Shown here: piece after piece, positions 35,046 to 43,978 of the stretch
Position numbering within the stretch: the first letter of the stretch is position 1
How the letters are laid out: every line of letters begins with the position of its first letter
Assembly: GCF_014208105.1 (NCBI RefSeq)
Contig: NZ_JACHMQ010000001.1
Location: 6,386,001-6,450,000, forward strand
Direction of reading: 5' to 3'
DNA length: 64,000 nt
From: Actinomadura coerulea
Lineage (GTDB): Bacteria > Actinomycetota > Actinomycetes > Streptosporangiales > Streptosporangiaceae
Made by a program: the position numbers and the translations under genes
Notes under the pieces: generated by a model
Databases searched by the model: none
The model's input: only the letters and a program-made list of their open reading frames with translations
Told to the model about the DNA's origin: nothing

Positions 35046-35405
35046 AGTCCCTGTGGTCCCGGGCGGGACGAGCATCCCGGACCGGTTCGGTGCGGAGTTT
35101 TCTGGCTCGCTGCCCTTGGCACTAACGGAAAGTCTGAGCGGGGCTGGACGTGCCCGAAGCGGGGCTTCGCGGCCCCGCCCTCGCGTCCCGGAACGCTCGT
35201 TCGCGCGCATCTGCATGGCACACCATCTCGCCGTCCGCGGAGCATCCCTGCTCAGGGGAAGCGGCGTCGAGCGAGTCTTGCTGTCGTCGTTCCTAGCGGG
35301 CCGAGGGGCGCAGATCAGCAGCTATGGTGGCGGCCCTTGGCGGTTCGTCAGCTGGGATGCCAACGGTGCATCGATAGCCGAGCATTATCGAGCCTTGGGG
35401 CGCTC
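35046..35405. other. Intergenic stretch with an eroded right-end relic
   Basis: I see no convincing gene. At 35307-35340 the sequence GAGGGGCGCAGATCAGCAGC and the following TATGGTGGCGG resemble the bases before the arm repeats of cassettes 1-3, so a further cassette end may have been here. Confidence 0.35.
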
Positions 35406-35939
35406 CTAGTGGCGGTTCACCTTTGCGAGCAGTTGAGGACGGGTGAACCAGTCGGGATCGAGTCGGTGGCCGGTCAATGATTCCAAGGTGGCCATCGCCG
35501 TCTCCCAGTCCGGGCCTGGGTCGGAACTACCGTGAAGATTGCACAAGGCGTCGAGGTGGTCGGTCAAAGCCTCCGGGTCGGTTCCCCGCCGGTCCAGCGG
35601 GCTCAGCGTGTCCAGTTCGGTGACCACCACGCCGTCGACGATGTAGTAGAGCCTGTTGAAGTTGTTGATCGTCCAGAACACCGAATGAACGGTGGCGTTC
35701 TGGCCGAGCCGCCGCAACGCCTCCTCCTCGGCGGTGGCGGTGCCGAACCCCACGATGATGACCGCGTCGCCGCGCTGCTCGACGAAAACCGTGTCATCCA
35801 GGTCGTCGTATTCGAGGTCAGAGGCGCAATCAGCCGGACGGCCCGTCGTCATGGTGTCCGGTTCGCCGTGCAACCGACGTACCACCTCTTCGACGGTCAA
35901 GCGCGCCCGGTGTGGAGAACGCACCACCGTCCAAGACAT
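35406..35939 (-). CDS. DUF6461-like protein, possibly 5'-truncated
   Basis: A 177-residue acidic protein. TVEEVVRRLHGEP near the start, VFWTINNFNRLYYIVDGVVV in the middle and a C-terminal LTGHRLDPDWF resemble DUF6461 proteins of actinobacteria. The frame stays open for about 12 more residues upstream (SDLSEYFSVEEN) until it meets an IS5 fragment at about 35979, so the natural N-terminus may be lost. The ATG at 35939 is the first one left. Function unknown. Confidence 0.6.
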   Translation of the reverse strand: MSWTVVRSPHRARLTVEEVVRRLHGEPDTMTTGRPADCASDLEYDDLDDTVFVEQRGDAVIIVGFGTATAEEEALRRLGQNATVHSVFWTINNFNRLYYIVDGVVVTELDTLSPLDRRGTDPEALTDHLDALCNLHGSSDPGPDWETAMATLESLTGHRLDPDWFTRPQLLAKVNRH

Positions 35940-35978
35940 GTTCTCCTCAACGGAAAAGTACTCCGAAAGGTCGCTCAA

Positions 35979-36284
35979 TTGCTGATCCGCGCCCGGCGCG
36001 GACCGCGCCGCCGCCGACCGGACAAGGCCCGCGCGGACAAGGGATACGACTCGGCTGAACTGCGCGCCTGGCTGCGCCGCCGCGGTGTCACGCCGCGCAT
36101 CGCGCGCCGCGGCGTCGAATCCAGCGAGCGGCTCGGCCGGCACCGTTGGAAGATCGAGCGCACGATCGCCTGGATCTTCGGCTACCGCCGGCTCACCGTC
36201 CGCTACGAACGCTCGGCCAACCTGTTCGCCGCGTTCCTCACCCTCGCCGCCACGCTCACCTGCTGGAAGAAGCTTGCCACGTGA
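35979..36284 (+). pseudogene. IS5-family transposase, C-terminal fragment
   Basis: About 100 residues of a DDE transposase: DKGYDSAELRAWLRRRGV and the catalytic Glu block HRWKIERTIAWIFGYRRL. The two N-terminal Asp residues are missing. It separates the DUF6461-like gene from the hydrolase and has probably cut the former. No matching second end is visible, so the element cannot move by itself. Confidence 0.85.
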
Positions 36285-37014
36285 CGCTCTTGCGTAGGAA
36301 GGCCTCAAGCTGTTCGGCGAAGCCCGGTGCTGCGGCGACGAAGTGACCAGCGCCCGGATGCACGCTGCGCTCGCCACCGAGCACATCCGCCAGAGCGTCG
36401 CAGATCCGCTCGAGCGCGGCCGCGTGGTCTCCGGACGCGACGAGCACTGGGACGCCGGCGTCACGGATCGCGTCGAGCTGTGGGTGCGCCTCCCTGGTCG
36501 GCCGACCACCCTGCGCCCGCCGAACGCCGGCGACCACGTTCTCGGGGAGCGGGCCGTCACCGACGGGCGCGCCCGCGAGATGGAGGAACTCGCGCAACTC
36601 GGCCGGGTCCATGTCCATCCCGTGGGTGAGGACCGCATCGGCGATGCGCTCGAGCCGCGCCACCTCGGGATCGTCAGGGACAAGGTAGTGGAGCGGCGGC
36701 TCGATCAGGGTGAGCGAGCGCACGCTGCCCGGCGCGGCGGCGGCCGCGATCAACGCCCCGAGGGCGCCGTAGGAGTGGGCGACAACGTGCGGGCGGCCGA
36801 CGAGCAGCGGCGCCAAGTCCAGGGCGTCCACCTCGAAGTCCTGACACTCCTGCGGTGGTGGACTCGGCGGATAGCCACGGCGATGGACATATGCCAGCGT
36901 CCACCGATCGGCCAGCGGAGCCAAAGCGCCCCACGTCGTCCGCGGGCCAGCACCGCCATGCACAAGCAGGACCTCGGGCCCAAAGCCATCACGCACCACC
37001 ACGACCTCGCCCAC
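36256..37014 (-). CDS. Alpha/beta-hydrolase
   Basis: A 252-residue hydrolase-fold protein. EVLLVHGGAGPRTTWGAL holds the oxyanion HGG, HVVAHSYGALGALIAAA the nucleophile Ser, and VHPGAGHFVAAAPGF the catalytic His. All three landmarks are intact. The last ten or so residues derive from the end of the convergent IS5 fragment, so the original C-terminus was replaced. GTG at 37014 is chosen with TATGCT as a possible leaderless -10; an upstream GTG would add 18 residues. Substrate unknown. Confidence 0.82.
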   Translation of the reverse strand: MGEVVVVRDGFGPEVLLVHGGAGPRTTWGALAPLADRWTLAYVHRRGYPPSPPPQECQDFEVDALDLAPLLVGRPHVVAHSYGALGALIAAAAAPGSVRSLTLIEPPLHYLVPDDPEVARLERIADAVLTHGMDMDPAELREFLHLAGAPVGDGPLPENVVAGVRRAQGGRPTREAHPQLDAIRDAGVPVLVASGDHAAALERICDALADVLGGERSVHPGAGHFVAAAPGFAEQLEAFLRKSVTWQASSSR

Positions 37015-37132
37015 GCGGCGAGCATAGCGACGCACCGTGAGACACGGCGCAAGGAGCAGCACCGTCACAGCACCACGTGAGACACGCTCTTAGTGGTCTG
37101 AGCCGTAAGTTCCTCGGGGGCTTGATGGATGG

Positions 37133-37320
37133 TCAGTGGCCGAGGTAGCCGAGGTGGAGGCCGAATCCCCACACAGAGCCTGATCCGCTGTAGCGGATCC
37201 GGCTGAGGGGAAGCCGTTCTTCGGTGGCCGGTTCGCCTTCGATGTAGGCGAACCGGCAGGGGAAGCGCAGCCCGGCGCTGGCGGTGCGGCGGCCGGCGTG
37301 CTCGGTGCGATCGGTCTCAA
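37133..37320 (-). pseudogene. C-terminal fragment of an unidentified protein
   Basis: An open frame ends ETDRTEHAGRRTASAGLRFP, CRFAYIEGEPATEERLPLSR, IRYSGSGSVWGFGLHLGYLG then stop. The composition is clearly protein-like but there is no start. It resembles C-terminal tails seen in actinobacterial mobile-region proteins, but I cannot name the family. Confidence 0.4.
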
Positions 37321-37520
37321 TCAGGGGGGCCGGGCTTGGCGAGCAGGGCAGCCGCGGAGCGGTGGATCTTGGTGAGCGCGGCCATGAGGTGCCTTCGCTC
37401 GGCGGTGGTGAGGTCGGCGAGAACCTTCTCCTCGAGCGTACGGCGTTCCGCCTCGACCGGCTCCTGCAGGGCGCGGCCTTCGTCGGTCAGCCAGAGCCGG
37501 ACGAGTCGATTGTCGCGAGA
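37317..37520 (-). pseudogene. MarR-family regulator, C-terminal fragment
   Basis: DNRLVRLWLTDEGRALQEPV and the following LTTAERRHLMAALTKIH are the wing and dimerisation helix of a MarR protein. The DNA-recognition helices are missing, cut at about 37520 where an NmrA-like fragment begins on the other strand. MarR genes often lie divergent to NmrA-type oxidoreductases, so one deletion may have removed both 5' ends. Confidence 0.7.
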
Positions 37521-37941
37521 AGGCGGATACGTCCTGGATCCCATCGGCCCAGGCCTCTACGCACCGATCGACACCGCTGACATCGCCGCCGCAGCCGCCG
37601 CCGTCCTCACCGAGGACGGCCACGCGGGCCAGGCATACGACCTCACCGGCGAAGAATTGTTCACCGTCGCCGGGCAGGTCGCGGTCATCAGTAAGACGAT
37701 CGGCCATGATCTGCAGGCCCGTAAGGTCAGTTCGGCCGAGGAAGCCGTCAAGGCCCGCTTCCCCAACGGCGTGCCACCGGCGCTGGCCGAGGCGCTGGTG
37801 GAGGGATTTGAGTTGATGGCGGCCGACGTCCTGGCCTACACCACCGACAACGTGCGCAAGCTGACCGGACGTGCGCCGCGAACATTCGCCGACTGGTGCA
37901 CACGCAACGCCGCTGTGTTCCAGGAAGCAGCGGATGCCTGA
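37521..37941 (+). pseudogene. NmrA-like NAD(P)-binding protein, C-terminal fragment
   Basis: About 135 residues: PIDTADIAAAAAAVLTEDGH, AGQAYDLTGEELFTVAGQV and a C-terminal helix region ending FADWCTRNAAVFQEAADA. This is the substrate half of an atypical SDR (NmrA/HSCARG). The Rossmann half with the glycine motif is missing, so it cannot bind cofactor. Confidence 0.72.
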
Positions 37942-38035
37942 CGGGCAGTAGGGCCTCTCCCTTGCGTCCTGCCGAGCAGGTTGATCGGGGACATTCGCCA
38001 CGCGTCATTGACGATCTTGTCTGGAAAGCCCTCCC

Positions 38036-38579
38036 GTGCTCGTTGCTCGCGCCCGCCAGATCACCCTGACAGCCTCCGAACGGCGAGGGCTGAAGGTGTG
38101 CCGCTGTCACGGTGGAGCTGTCCCGAACTGGCCGACCAGGTCGTGGCCCGGGGCATCGCACCGGCGATGTCGGCCTCCACCGTGCGCCGGATGCTGACCG
38201 CCGACACGCTCAAGCCCTGGCAGTACGCCTCGGGGTGTTCGTCCGCGACCCGCAGTTCGCCATGAAGGCCGGTCGGGTCCTGGATCTGTACGCCCGGATC
38301 TTCGATGGCGTTCCGCTCGCCGACGACGAATACGTGATCTCCTCTGATGAAAAGACCTCGATCCAGGCGCGCTGCCACTGCCACCCCACCTTGGCGCCGG
38401 GCATCTCCCGCACGATGCGCGTTGAGCATGAGTACGACCGCGGTGGGGCGCTGGCCTACCTGGCGGCCTACGACGTCCACCGGGCCCAGGTGCTCGGGCT
38501 TTGCTCCGAGACCACCGGGATCGATCCGTTCATGGAACTGGTCGATGAGGTCATGGCCCGTCAGCCTTACGCCTTGGCC
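38036..38579 (+). pseudogene. IS630-family transposase remnant, 5' part
   Basis: It contains VLVARARQITLTASERRGLK, then after a deletion VPLSRWSCPELADQVVARGI in another frame, then after a one-base loss near 38233 VFVRDPQFAMKAGRVLDLYA and ISSDEKTSIQARCHCHP with a catalytic Asp. The frame is interrupted at 38579 by an IS3 element and continues at 39901. Multiple lesions make it dead. Confidence 0.85.
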
Positions 38580-38606
38580 TGAAGCGCCCCGGGTTCAATA
38601 GAGGCT

Positions 38607-39533
38607 CTATGTTGTGACTGTGACCTGCGGTTCTGTGTGGTTCTGTCGGTAGTAGAGGGCCTCGTATTCGTCGGGTGGGACGTGGCCGATCTCACCGTGG
38701 AGCCGGGTGGTGTTGTACCAGTCCACGTACCCGGCGGTGGCCAGCTCGACGCCGGTCAGGTTCTTCCACGGCCCACCAGGTTTGATCAGCTCGGTCTTGT
38801 AGAGCCCGATCGCCGACTCCATCAACGCGTTGTCCAGCGCGTCGCCGACGGTGCCGATGGAGGCGTCGATCCCGGCGTCGACCAGGTGCGCGGTGAACCG
38901 GAAAGACGTGTATTGCGACCCCGCGTCGCTGTGATGGACCAGGCCGGGCCCGACGGGTCGTCCGGCCCGGTCGCGCCGCCACAGCGCCATGTCCAGCGCG
39001 TCCAGCACCAGACGGGTCCGCTTGGTGGTCGCCGCCGCCCAGCCGACGATGGCGCGGGAGAAGATGTCGACCACGAACGCGATGTAGACCACGCCGGCCC
39101 AGGTGGTCACGTGGGTGAAGTCGGCCACCCATCGGCGGTTCGGGCTGCCGGCGGTGAAGTCGCGGCGCAGCAGGTCGGTGGCCCGCTCATGCCCGTCGTC
39201 GCGGACGGTGGTGCGGACCCTGCGGCCGCGGCGGGCACCATGCAGGCCCAGCTCGCGCATCAATCGCTCGACCGTGCAGCGCGCCACGACATGGCCCTCG
39301 CGCTGAAGCTGCCGCCAGATCTTGCGTGCGCCGTACACCCGGTAGTTGTCGGTGTAGATGCGGGTGATCTCGGTCTTGAGCCATGCGTCACGCTCGGCTC
39401 GGGCCGAGGCCGGGCGTGACTTGGCGGCGTAGTAGGTGGACGGTGCGATCTTGGTGCCGTGCGCGGACAGCACCCGGCAGATCGGCTCGACCCCGAACAC
39501 CCTCTTGAACGCGTCGATGAACGCGATCAGTAC
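38607..39533 (-). CDS. IS3 transposase OrfB (DDE integrase part)
   Basis: About 308 residues from the first codon past the OrfA overlap: VLIAFIDAFKRVFGVEPICR at the start. The DDE residues lie in RRWVADFTHVTTW, HHSDAGSQYTS and DNALMESAIGLYKTEL. It has no good start of its own. OrfAB is normally made by programmed -1 frameshifting in the overlap with OrfA, which lies near 39540-39590. Confidence 0.9.
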   Translation of the reverse strand, partial: VLIAFIDAFKRVFGVEPICRVLSAHGTKIAPSTYYAAKSRPASARAERDAWLKTEITRIYTDNYRVYGARKIWRQLQREGHVVARCTVERLMRELGLHGARRGRRVRTTVRDDGHERATDLLRRDFTAGSPNRRWVADFTHVTTWAGVVYIAFVVDIFSRAIVGWAAATTKRTRLVLDALDMALWRRDRAGRPVGPGLVHHSDAGSQYTSFRFTAHLVDAGIDASIGTVGDALDNALMESAIGLYKTELIKPGGPWKNLTGVELATAGYVDWYNTTRLHGEIGHVPPDEYEALYYRQNHTEPQVTVTT

Positions 39534-39850
39534 CTGGGTGGCCGGTCGAGCTCGGCCGCGAAGAAACCCGCCGCCGCCTTGAGGATCTCGTTCGCCCGCC
39601 GCAGCTCGGCGTTCTCCCGCTTGAGCCGCTTCAGCTCGGCTGATTCCTCGGTCGTGGTCCCCGGCCGGGCACCGGCGTCGACCTCGGCCCGACGCACCCA
39701 GCTGCGCACCGTCTCGGTCGAGGTGACTCCCAGCTTGGCCGCGACGGCCTTCATCGCCGACCACTCACTGGGGTAGTCCGGGCGGACCTCGGCCACCATG
39801 CGGACCGCGCGCCTGCGCAGCTCAGGGGGATAGGGGGACGGACGTGCCAT
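39527..39850 (-). CDS. IS3 transposase OrfA (helix-turn-helix part)
   Basis: A 107-residue protein. The helix-turn-helix is AMKAVAAKLGVTSTETVRSW, followed by a leucine-zipper-like ELKRLKRENAELRRANEILK. It binds the IS ends and supplies the N-terminus of the frameshift product. It ends inside OrfB. Confidence 0.9.
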   Translation of the reverse strand: MARPSPYPPELRRRAVRMVAEVRPDYPSEWSAMKAVAAKLGVTSTETVRSWVRRAEVDAGARPGTTTEESAELKRLKRENAELRRANEILKAAAGFFAAELDRPPRY

Positions 39851-39900
39851 GACTCGATCCTCTCAGGGAAACGAGCCTCCATCCGACCCGGGGCGCTTCA

Positions 39901-40272
39901 GCCAGCCGCGTGTTCTGGATCGTCGACAACGGCTCCTCACAACGCGGCCAGGCCGCGATCGACCGCCTGACCGCCCGCTACCCCAACGCGGTGATGGTCC
40001 ACACGCCCGTGCATGCCTCGTGGACCAACCAGATAGAGATCTTCTTCTCCATCGTGCAACGCAAGGTCGTGACCCCCAACGACTTCACCGACCTGGACCA
40101 GATCCAAGACCGGCTGACTGCCTTCGAGCACCGTTGCAACCAGACCGCCCGGCCCTTCCGATGGAAGTTCACTCGTACCGATCTCGACGACCTGCTGGCG
40201 CGGATCGAGCGACACGAACTGAAAGAGCCCGGGCCACAATCCGGGCATCATCACCAACCAGTCGCAGCCTGA
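39901..40272 (+). pseudogene. IS630-family transposase remnant, 3' part
   Basis: Continues the frame broken at 38579: SRVFWIVDNGSSQRGQAAID with a catalytic Asp and MVHTPVHASWTNQIEIFFSI with the catalytic Glu. The C-terminus RWKFTRTDLDDLLARIERHE is complete. With the 5' part it shows that the IS630 copy was present before the IS3 insertion. Confidence 0.88.
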
Positions 40273-40408
40273 GAACCCCGAAGGACTCACGAACAGGACC
40301 ACTTAGGGTCCGCAATGACGTCCACGGCGATCGTTTCGCTTCCTTCTGGGGGGAACCGGTGTCTGAGTGTGCGAGTGATCAGCGGCAGAGCACGAGTTGA
40401 TCGAGCGA

Positions 40409-40614
40409 TGGAAGCCGGGACCGTCCCGGCGGCACACGGAGGCACCGTGGCCGGACACTGGCCCGACTCCGACCACCCCTCCGCCCAGGCCGTGAACGGG
40501 ATTCCCAAGGTCCTGTTCTCCCGCACCCTGAACTCGGCCGGCGACCGGCCCGAGACGCGGATCGCCGGCGGTGACACGGCGGACCAGATCGCCAAGCCCG
40601 GCCGGAATCCTTGA
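40409..40614 (+). pseudogene. RibD/DHFR-like reductase fragment
   Basis: About 65 residues (GHWPDSDHPSAQAVNGIPKV, LFSRTL, TRIAGGDTADQIAKPG) match the middle of the dihydrofolate-reductase-like family that also occurs at 42026. Both ends are missing. The remainder of 40273-40672 shows no other gene. Confidence 0.65.
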
Positions 40615-40672
40615 ACTGATGTACGCGCCAGCCGACGGCGCCAGTGCGTGATCCCGGAACTGTGAAGGCAGC

Positions 40673-41197
40673 CTAGGAAGTGGATGCCGTCGGGGGCTCG
40701 ACGGTGGTCGACTCGAACGGGTGCGGCCAAGGGGCTCCCAGGGCGGTCCACCACCTCAAGTAAGGCACGCCCAGCACCGACGGTTGAGCGCCCTCTTCGC
40801 TCCAGGTCTCCGCCACCTCGTCGAGGGCGGACGGCTCCACGCCGAACAGCGCGGCCGCAGCCCGTCGGCTCTCCACCGTGTCGTTGTCCGGGAGACCCTC
40901 GCCCTCCTCTTCGATCGAGGCGACGTGTACGGCCGTGCCGTCGGGGCCGAGAACCTCGTTGATCACGCCGTGTTCGTCGAAGTCGGAGGCCGTGATCGCC
41001 CGCGCACCCCACTCCGGCATGAGCTTTTCCACTGCCGAGGACAATGTCACGCTGAAGTCGGCGAAAACGAAGACCCGTGCCCCTTCGATCATCACATCGA
41101 GGGTCGACTGGTGGGCGGCCGCGAGCGCGAGCGCGAATTCCTCGGGATCCCGCCCGCCGTTCAGGTCGATAACAGCCCAGCCGCTGAACGATGACAT
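40673..41197 (-). CDS. Hypothetical acidic protein
   Basis: A 174-residue soluble protein beginning MSSFSGWAVIDLNGGRDPEE. It is strongly acidic, with segments FVFADFSVTLSSAVEKLM and YLRWWTALGAPWPHPFES. No membrane segment, signal or known motif is visible. It lies just inside the degenerate att relic at 41248, in the cargo area of the island. Confidence 0.6.
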   Translation of the reverse strand: MSSFSGWAVIDLNGGRDPEEFALALAAAHQSTLDVMIEGARVFVFADFSVTLSSAVEKLMPEWGARAITASDFDEHGVINEVLGPDGTAVHVASIEEEGEGLPDNDTVESRRAAAALFGVEPSALDEVAETWSEEGAQPSVLGVPYLRWWTALGAPWPHPFESTTVEPPTASTS

Positions 41198-41247
41198 TGT
41201 TCAACCATATCAATGCCCCGCTCCGGTAGCAGCTAGCAACCGTGGTG

Positions 41248-41290
41248 GTCCCGAAGCCGACATCGCCGGTTCGACCCCCTTCACCCGCTT
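41248..41290 (+). repeat. Degenerate attachment-site relic
   Basis: GGTCCCGAAGCCGACATCGC and then CGGTTCGA and TCACCCGCTT align with the tRNA-Gly 3' part, including the T-loop and acceptor strand, with about ten differences. It marks an older integration boundary. Confidence 0.6.
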
Positions 41291-41645
41291 TCCGGGTCAG
41301 GGCTCTGCGGTGACCAATCACTGACGCTCCGCGTCTTTCGTTCGCGGGCATCGTGCCCGTTACATGCCCGGTCTCGCCCTTCGCTTCTTGGGATTCTTTA
41401 GCTCCCGCTGGCTATCTTCCCGAGCGATGAGGCGCTTCAAGGCAAGAATAGAACGGCTTTCCGCTACGGTCGCTGTTCCTTGGAGGCGCTCAAAGCACGG
41501 ACACGAACGGGGCAAGTACGAGGGATGCGAAAGCGCCCTCGTCTGAGCTCCGCACCCGCTTCCACCACGAGTCGGTGGTGCCGGAAAGCTGCCGGCCACA
41601 CGGGTCTGTACCCCGACGTGCCTGCAATGCCAGCTGCCATCCGGG

Positions 41646-41672
41646 CGCTGGGTTCGATCCCCAGCATCGGCC
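41646..41672 (+). other. Possible 3' end of another tRNA
   Basis: GCTGGGTTCGATCCCCAGC folds as a T-arm and is followed by ATCGGCCA, like an acceptor strand plus CCA. No matching 5' half is found in the preceding 80 bases, so it is a fragment, perhaps an att relic of a different element. The surrounding 41298-41819 shows no gene I trust. Confidence 0.35.
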
Positions 41673-41819
41673 AGCCGGTCTCCTCTGGAGGGCGGCGGCC
41701 GGCAGAGCGCGCTGACTGTAACCGAACACTTCAAGTGACCCCCGAACGCGGGTTTGATCGTTTGCAGGGGAATCAGGGCGGTCGCGCGACTGTCAGATCC
41801 ATGCGCCATGCTCTGCCGC

Positions 41820-41984
41820 ATGGACGAGAACGGCTTCTGGCTGCTCATCGAGAACTGCAGACCAGGAGTTCCTGACCCGGATCCCCAGCTACTCCCTCCC
41901 GGAGGCGACAGTGAGGCGCGGGTGAAGGATCGTCTGCGCCCGCTGTCGTTTCCGTCCAAGACGGCCGCCGCGGTCGCGATCTAG
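41820..41984 (+). pseudogene. DUF4240-like N-terminal fragment
   Basis: The start MDENGFWLLIENCRPGVPDP resembles the first helix of DUF4240 proteins. After about 25 residues the similarity ends and the frame stops at 41984, well short of the usual length. Weak call. Confidence 0.3.
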
Positions 41985-42025
41985 CGTGTGTCCAACAGCT
42001 CGCCCGAATATGAGGAGACAACACA

Positions 42026-42603
42026 ATGCGTGACCTCGTCTACACCGGTTTCATGTCGCTCGACGGCGTCGTCGACTCGCCTGGCGGCGGGCCGGGGGAG
42101 GAGCACCGCAGCGGCGGCTGGGTCTTCAAGGACCTCGAGTTCGTCCCGGAAGCCTGGTCGCTGAAGGGCGAGGAGCTCGCCGACACGACGGCGCTGATGT
42201 TCGGCCGCCGCAGCTACGAGGCATTCGCGCCGGTCTGGCCCGGCTCGAAGGACCACGCCGACTACAAGGAACTGCCAAGTACGTGGTGTCGACGACGCTG
42301 TCCGATGACGACCTGGTCGACGGATGGGGGCCGACGACCATCCTGCGCTCGACCGAGGACGTCGCCGCGCTCAAGGAGGGCGAGGGTGGCGCGATCTTCA
42401 TCCACGGGAGTGCGGAGCTGGCCCGGCGGCTGGCGGACGCCGGTCTGGTCGACCAGTACAACCTGCTCGTCTTCCCCGTGCTGCTCGGTGCCGGGAAGAG
42501 CCTGTTCGGCCGCGCCGACCGCGACAAGCGCATGCTGAAGCTGCGGGAGTCGGAGAGCTACTCGAACGGGATCCTGAAGCTCGTCTACGACGTCAGGCGC
42601 TGA
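42026..42603 (+). pseudogene. RibD/DHFR-like reductase with one frameshift
   Basis: Dihydrofolate-reductase-family protein (MRDLVYTGFMSLDGVVDSPG ... MFGRRSYEAFAPVWPG). One base is missing near 42278, after YKELP. The second frame continues KYVVSTTLSDDDLVDGWGPT, FIHGSAELARRLADAGLVDQ and the C-terminal strand region to 42603. All family blocks are present across the two frames, so this is a young pseudogene or a sequencing error. It is convergent and overlapping with an AraC regulator, a common pairing. Confidence 0.85.
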
Positions 42604-43295
42604 TCCAGGTCAAGGCCGATCGCGCCGCCGGCGCCCTCGCGCAGCTGCCTGGCGGTGCGTCCGACGTAGGAGCGCAGCGCCCGCGCCAGGTGTGACTCGT
42701 CGAAGTAGTCGAGCTCGGCGACGACGTCGGCGGCGGGCTCGCCGATCGCCAGCAGTTCCGCCGCCTTGCGGGCCCGCTCGATCTGCCGGACGCCGCCCCG
42801 CGTCAGCCCGGTCGCGGCGCGGAACCGGCGTTCCACCGTGCGCCCCGAGACCTCCGGGCGGTGACCCCGCAGCACCTCGGCGACGAGCGGGTCCCGAACC
42901 ACGACCCCGGTCCGGACGAGACGCTCGACGAGGCTTTCGGCGTCGGCGGCCCCGGGGGTCTCCCAGCGCCCGCCGTCCAGCCGGAACGTCCGGCGTGTGG
43001 TGTCCGGGAGCTCGATGCCGCCGTTGACCAGCGCCGACGTGGGCACGGCCCGCAGGGAGGTTCCCACGGCGAACTCGATGCCCGTGAAGGTCGCGCCTTC
43101 CGGCACAGGCGCGGTGGCGGTCCGAGTCTCGGGACCGGTGATCGCCGCGTACGTCCGGCCCTCCCGCTCCCAGAACACCAGGCCCCAGCACGCCCCTGCG
43201 ACCGATGTCATCGCCGTGACCTGCTCGTTCGTACAGGTCCACACGGAGTCGACCCATGGCGAGTCGGACCGGCGCGTCTCAAAGCGCAGCTTCAC
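42585..43295 (-). CDS. AraC-family transcriptional regulator
   Basis: A 236-residue regulator. The N-terminal domain resembles cupin-like ligand domains (TFTGIEFAVGTSLRAVPTSA). The C-terminal double helix-turn-helix covers about residues 135-225 (SGRTVERRFRAATGLTRGGV, ADVVAELDYFDESHLARALR). Its 3' end overlaps the reductase pseudogene by 19 bases. Control of that neighbour is likely. Confidence 0.9.
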   Translation of the reverse strand: MKLRFETRRSDSPWVDSVWTCTNEQVTAMTSVAGACWGLVFWEREGRTYAAITGPETRTATAPVPEGATFTGIEFAVGTSLRAVPTSALVNGGIELPDTTRRTFRLDGGRWETPGAADAESLVERLVRTGVVVRDPLVAEVLRGHRPEVSGRTVERRFRAATGLTRGGVRQIERARKAAELLAIGEPAADVVAELDYFDESHLARALRSYVGRTARQLREGAGGAIGLDLDQRLTS

Positions 43296-43351
43296 GGGCG
43301 CAGGATACGTTGCGTCGGCGGCCGAGGCTCTCGGACGAACTTGCAGACAGC

Positions 43352-43386
43352 CGCGACCCGCTCCAAGACGAAGGCCCAGGGCAGTG
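43352..43386 (+). repeat. Degenerate attachment-site relic
   Basis: CGCGACCCGCTCC then AAGACGAAGGCCCAGGGCAG resembles the end of the tRNA (GTCACCCGCTCC) plus the start of its terminator hairpin (AAGGCCCAGGCCAG). The T-arm part is lost. Confidence 0.5.
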
Positions 43387-43695
43387 ACAAGTCACTGACC
43401 GCCAGGCCGCTTTCGTTCCTCGGCCACTGCGCCCGCCAGGTGTCCGATCCCTTCTCCTCGCACCGGGGCCTGCTCTCTCGCCGCCTGCTGGCCACATCGA
43501 CCTGGATCGCCGGCTTCCGCGACACCGGTAGGAGGCACAGAGACACGACGGGCTCGCCCTGATCACGTTCGAGGTCGGCTCCATGCTTCAGGGGATGGGC
43601 ACGCCACGACCGTGCGGAAATGGAGCGAGCACGGACGGTTTCCTTCGACCTGTGGAAAAGAAGGCACAGGTGCTTCCGCAAACGAGGAGGGCATG

Positions 43696-43836
43696 ATGTC
43701 CGAGAGTCAAGAAGAGGCCGAGGCACGAATGCAGCGTCTCGCAGAGAGCGACCGCATCTATCGCGAGGCCCTGGCCAATAACGAGAGCCCCGAAGCGGCC
43801 GCTGCCGCGGCCGAGGCGGTGCTCCCGGAGAAGTGA
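43696..43836 (+). CDS. Small acidic protein, 46 residues
   Basis: MSESQEEAEARMQRLAESDR at the start and an Ala-rich helix (NNESPEAAAAAAEAVLPEK) at the end. AGGAGG lies at good spacing before the ATG. A terminator follows 28 bases later, so it is a compact, plausible gene. Helical; function unknown. Confidence 0.65.
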   Translation: MSESQEEAEARMQRLAESDRIYREALANNESPEAAAAAAEAVLPEK

Positions 43837-43864
43837 GTCGCGGCCCTCGCGGCCGTGAAAGCGG

Positions 43865-43889
43865 GCGGCCCTCCTACCCGGGGGGCCGC
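43865..43889 (+). terminator. Hairpin after the 46-residue ORF
   Basis: A 10-bp stem (GCGGCCC with GGGCCGC, extended by T-G and two C-G pairs) and a 5-base loop. Confidence 0.65.
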
Positions 43890-43978
43890 TCATCGACGAC
43901 GCCGACCAGAGGCCCGTTCCGTCGGAGAGGCCGGGACGCCGTCTCGCAGATAGTCTCCACTTTTCGCCGGTCACCTTG

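Larger units (their letters stand above)
38580..39900. mobile_element. IS3-family insertion sequence, complete
   Basis: A 1321-bp element. Both ends read TGAAGCGCCCCGGGT, then diverge for about five bases, then share GAGGCTC (28-bp inverted repeats). The host sequence shows a 3-bp duplication (GCC) at 38577-38579 and 39901-39903, the usual size for IS3. Removing the element joins the two halves of the IS630 transposase in frame. Two overlapping transposase frames are on the minus strand and look intact. Confidence 0.92.

Noticed and set aside
35053..35409. Plus-strand open frame between the VOC gene and the DUF6461-like gene
   Set aside because: Its start is mostly low-complexity Arg/Ser/Gly, there is no ribosome site, and part matches the eroded cassette right end.
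41360..41959. Minus-strand 199-residue open frame in the island
   Set aside because: No start signal or domain, composition typical of non-coding GC-rich DNA, and it runs across a tRNA 3'-end relic.
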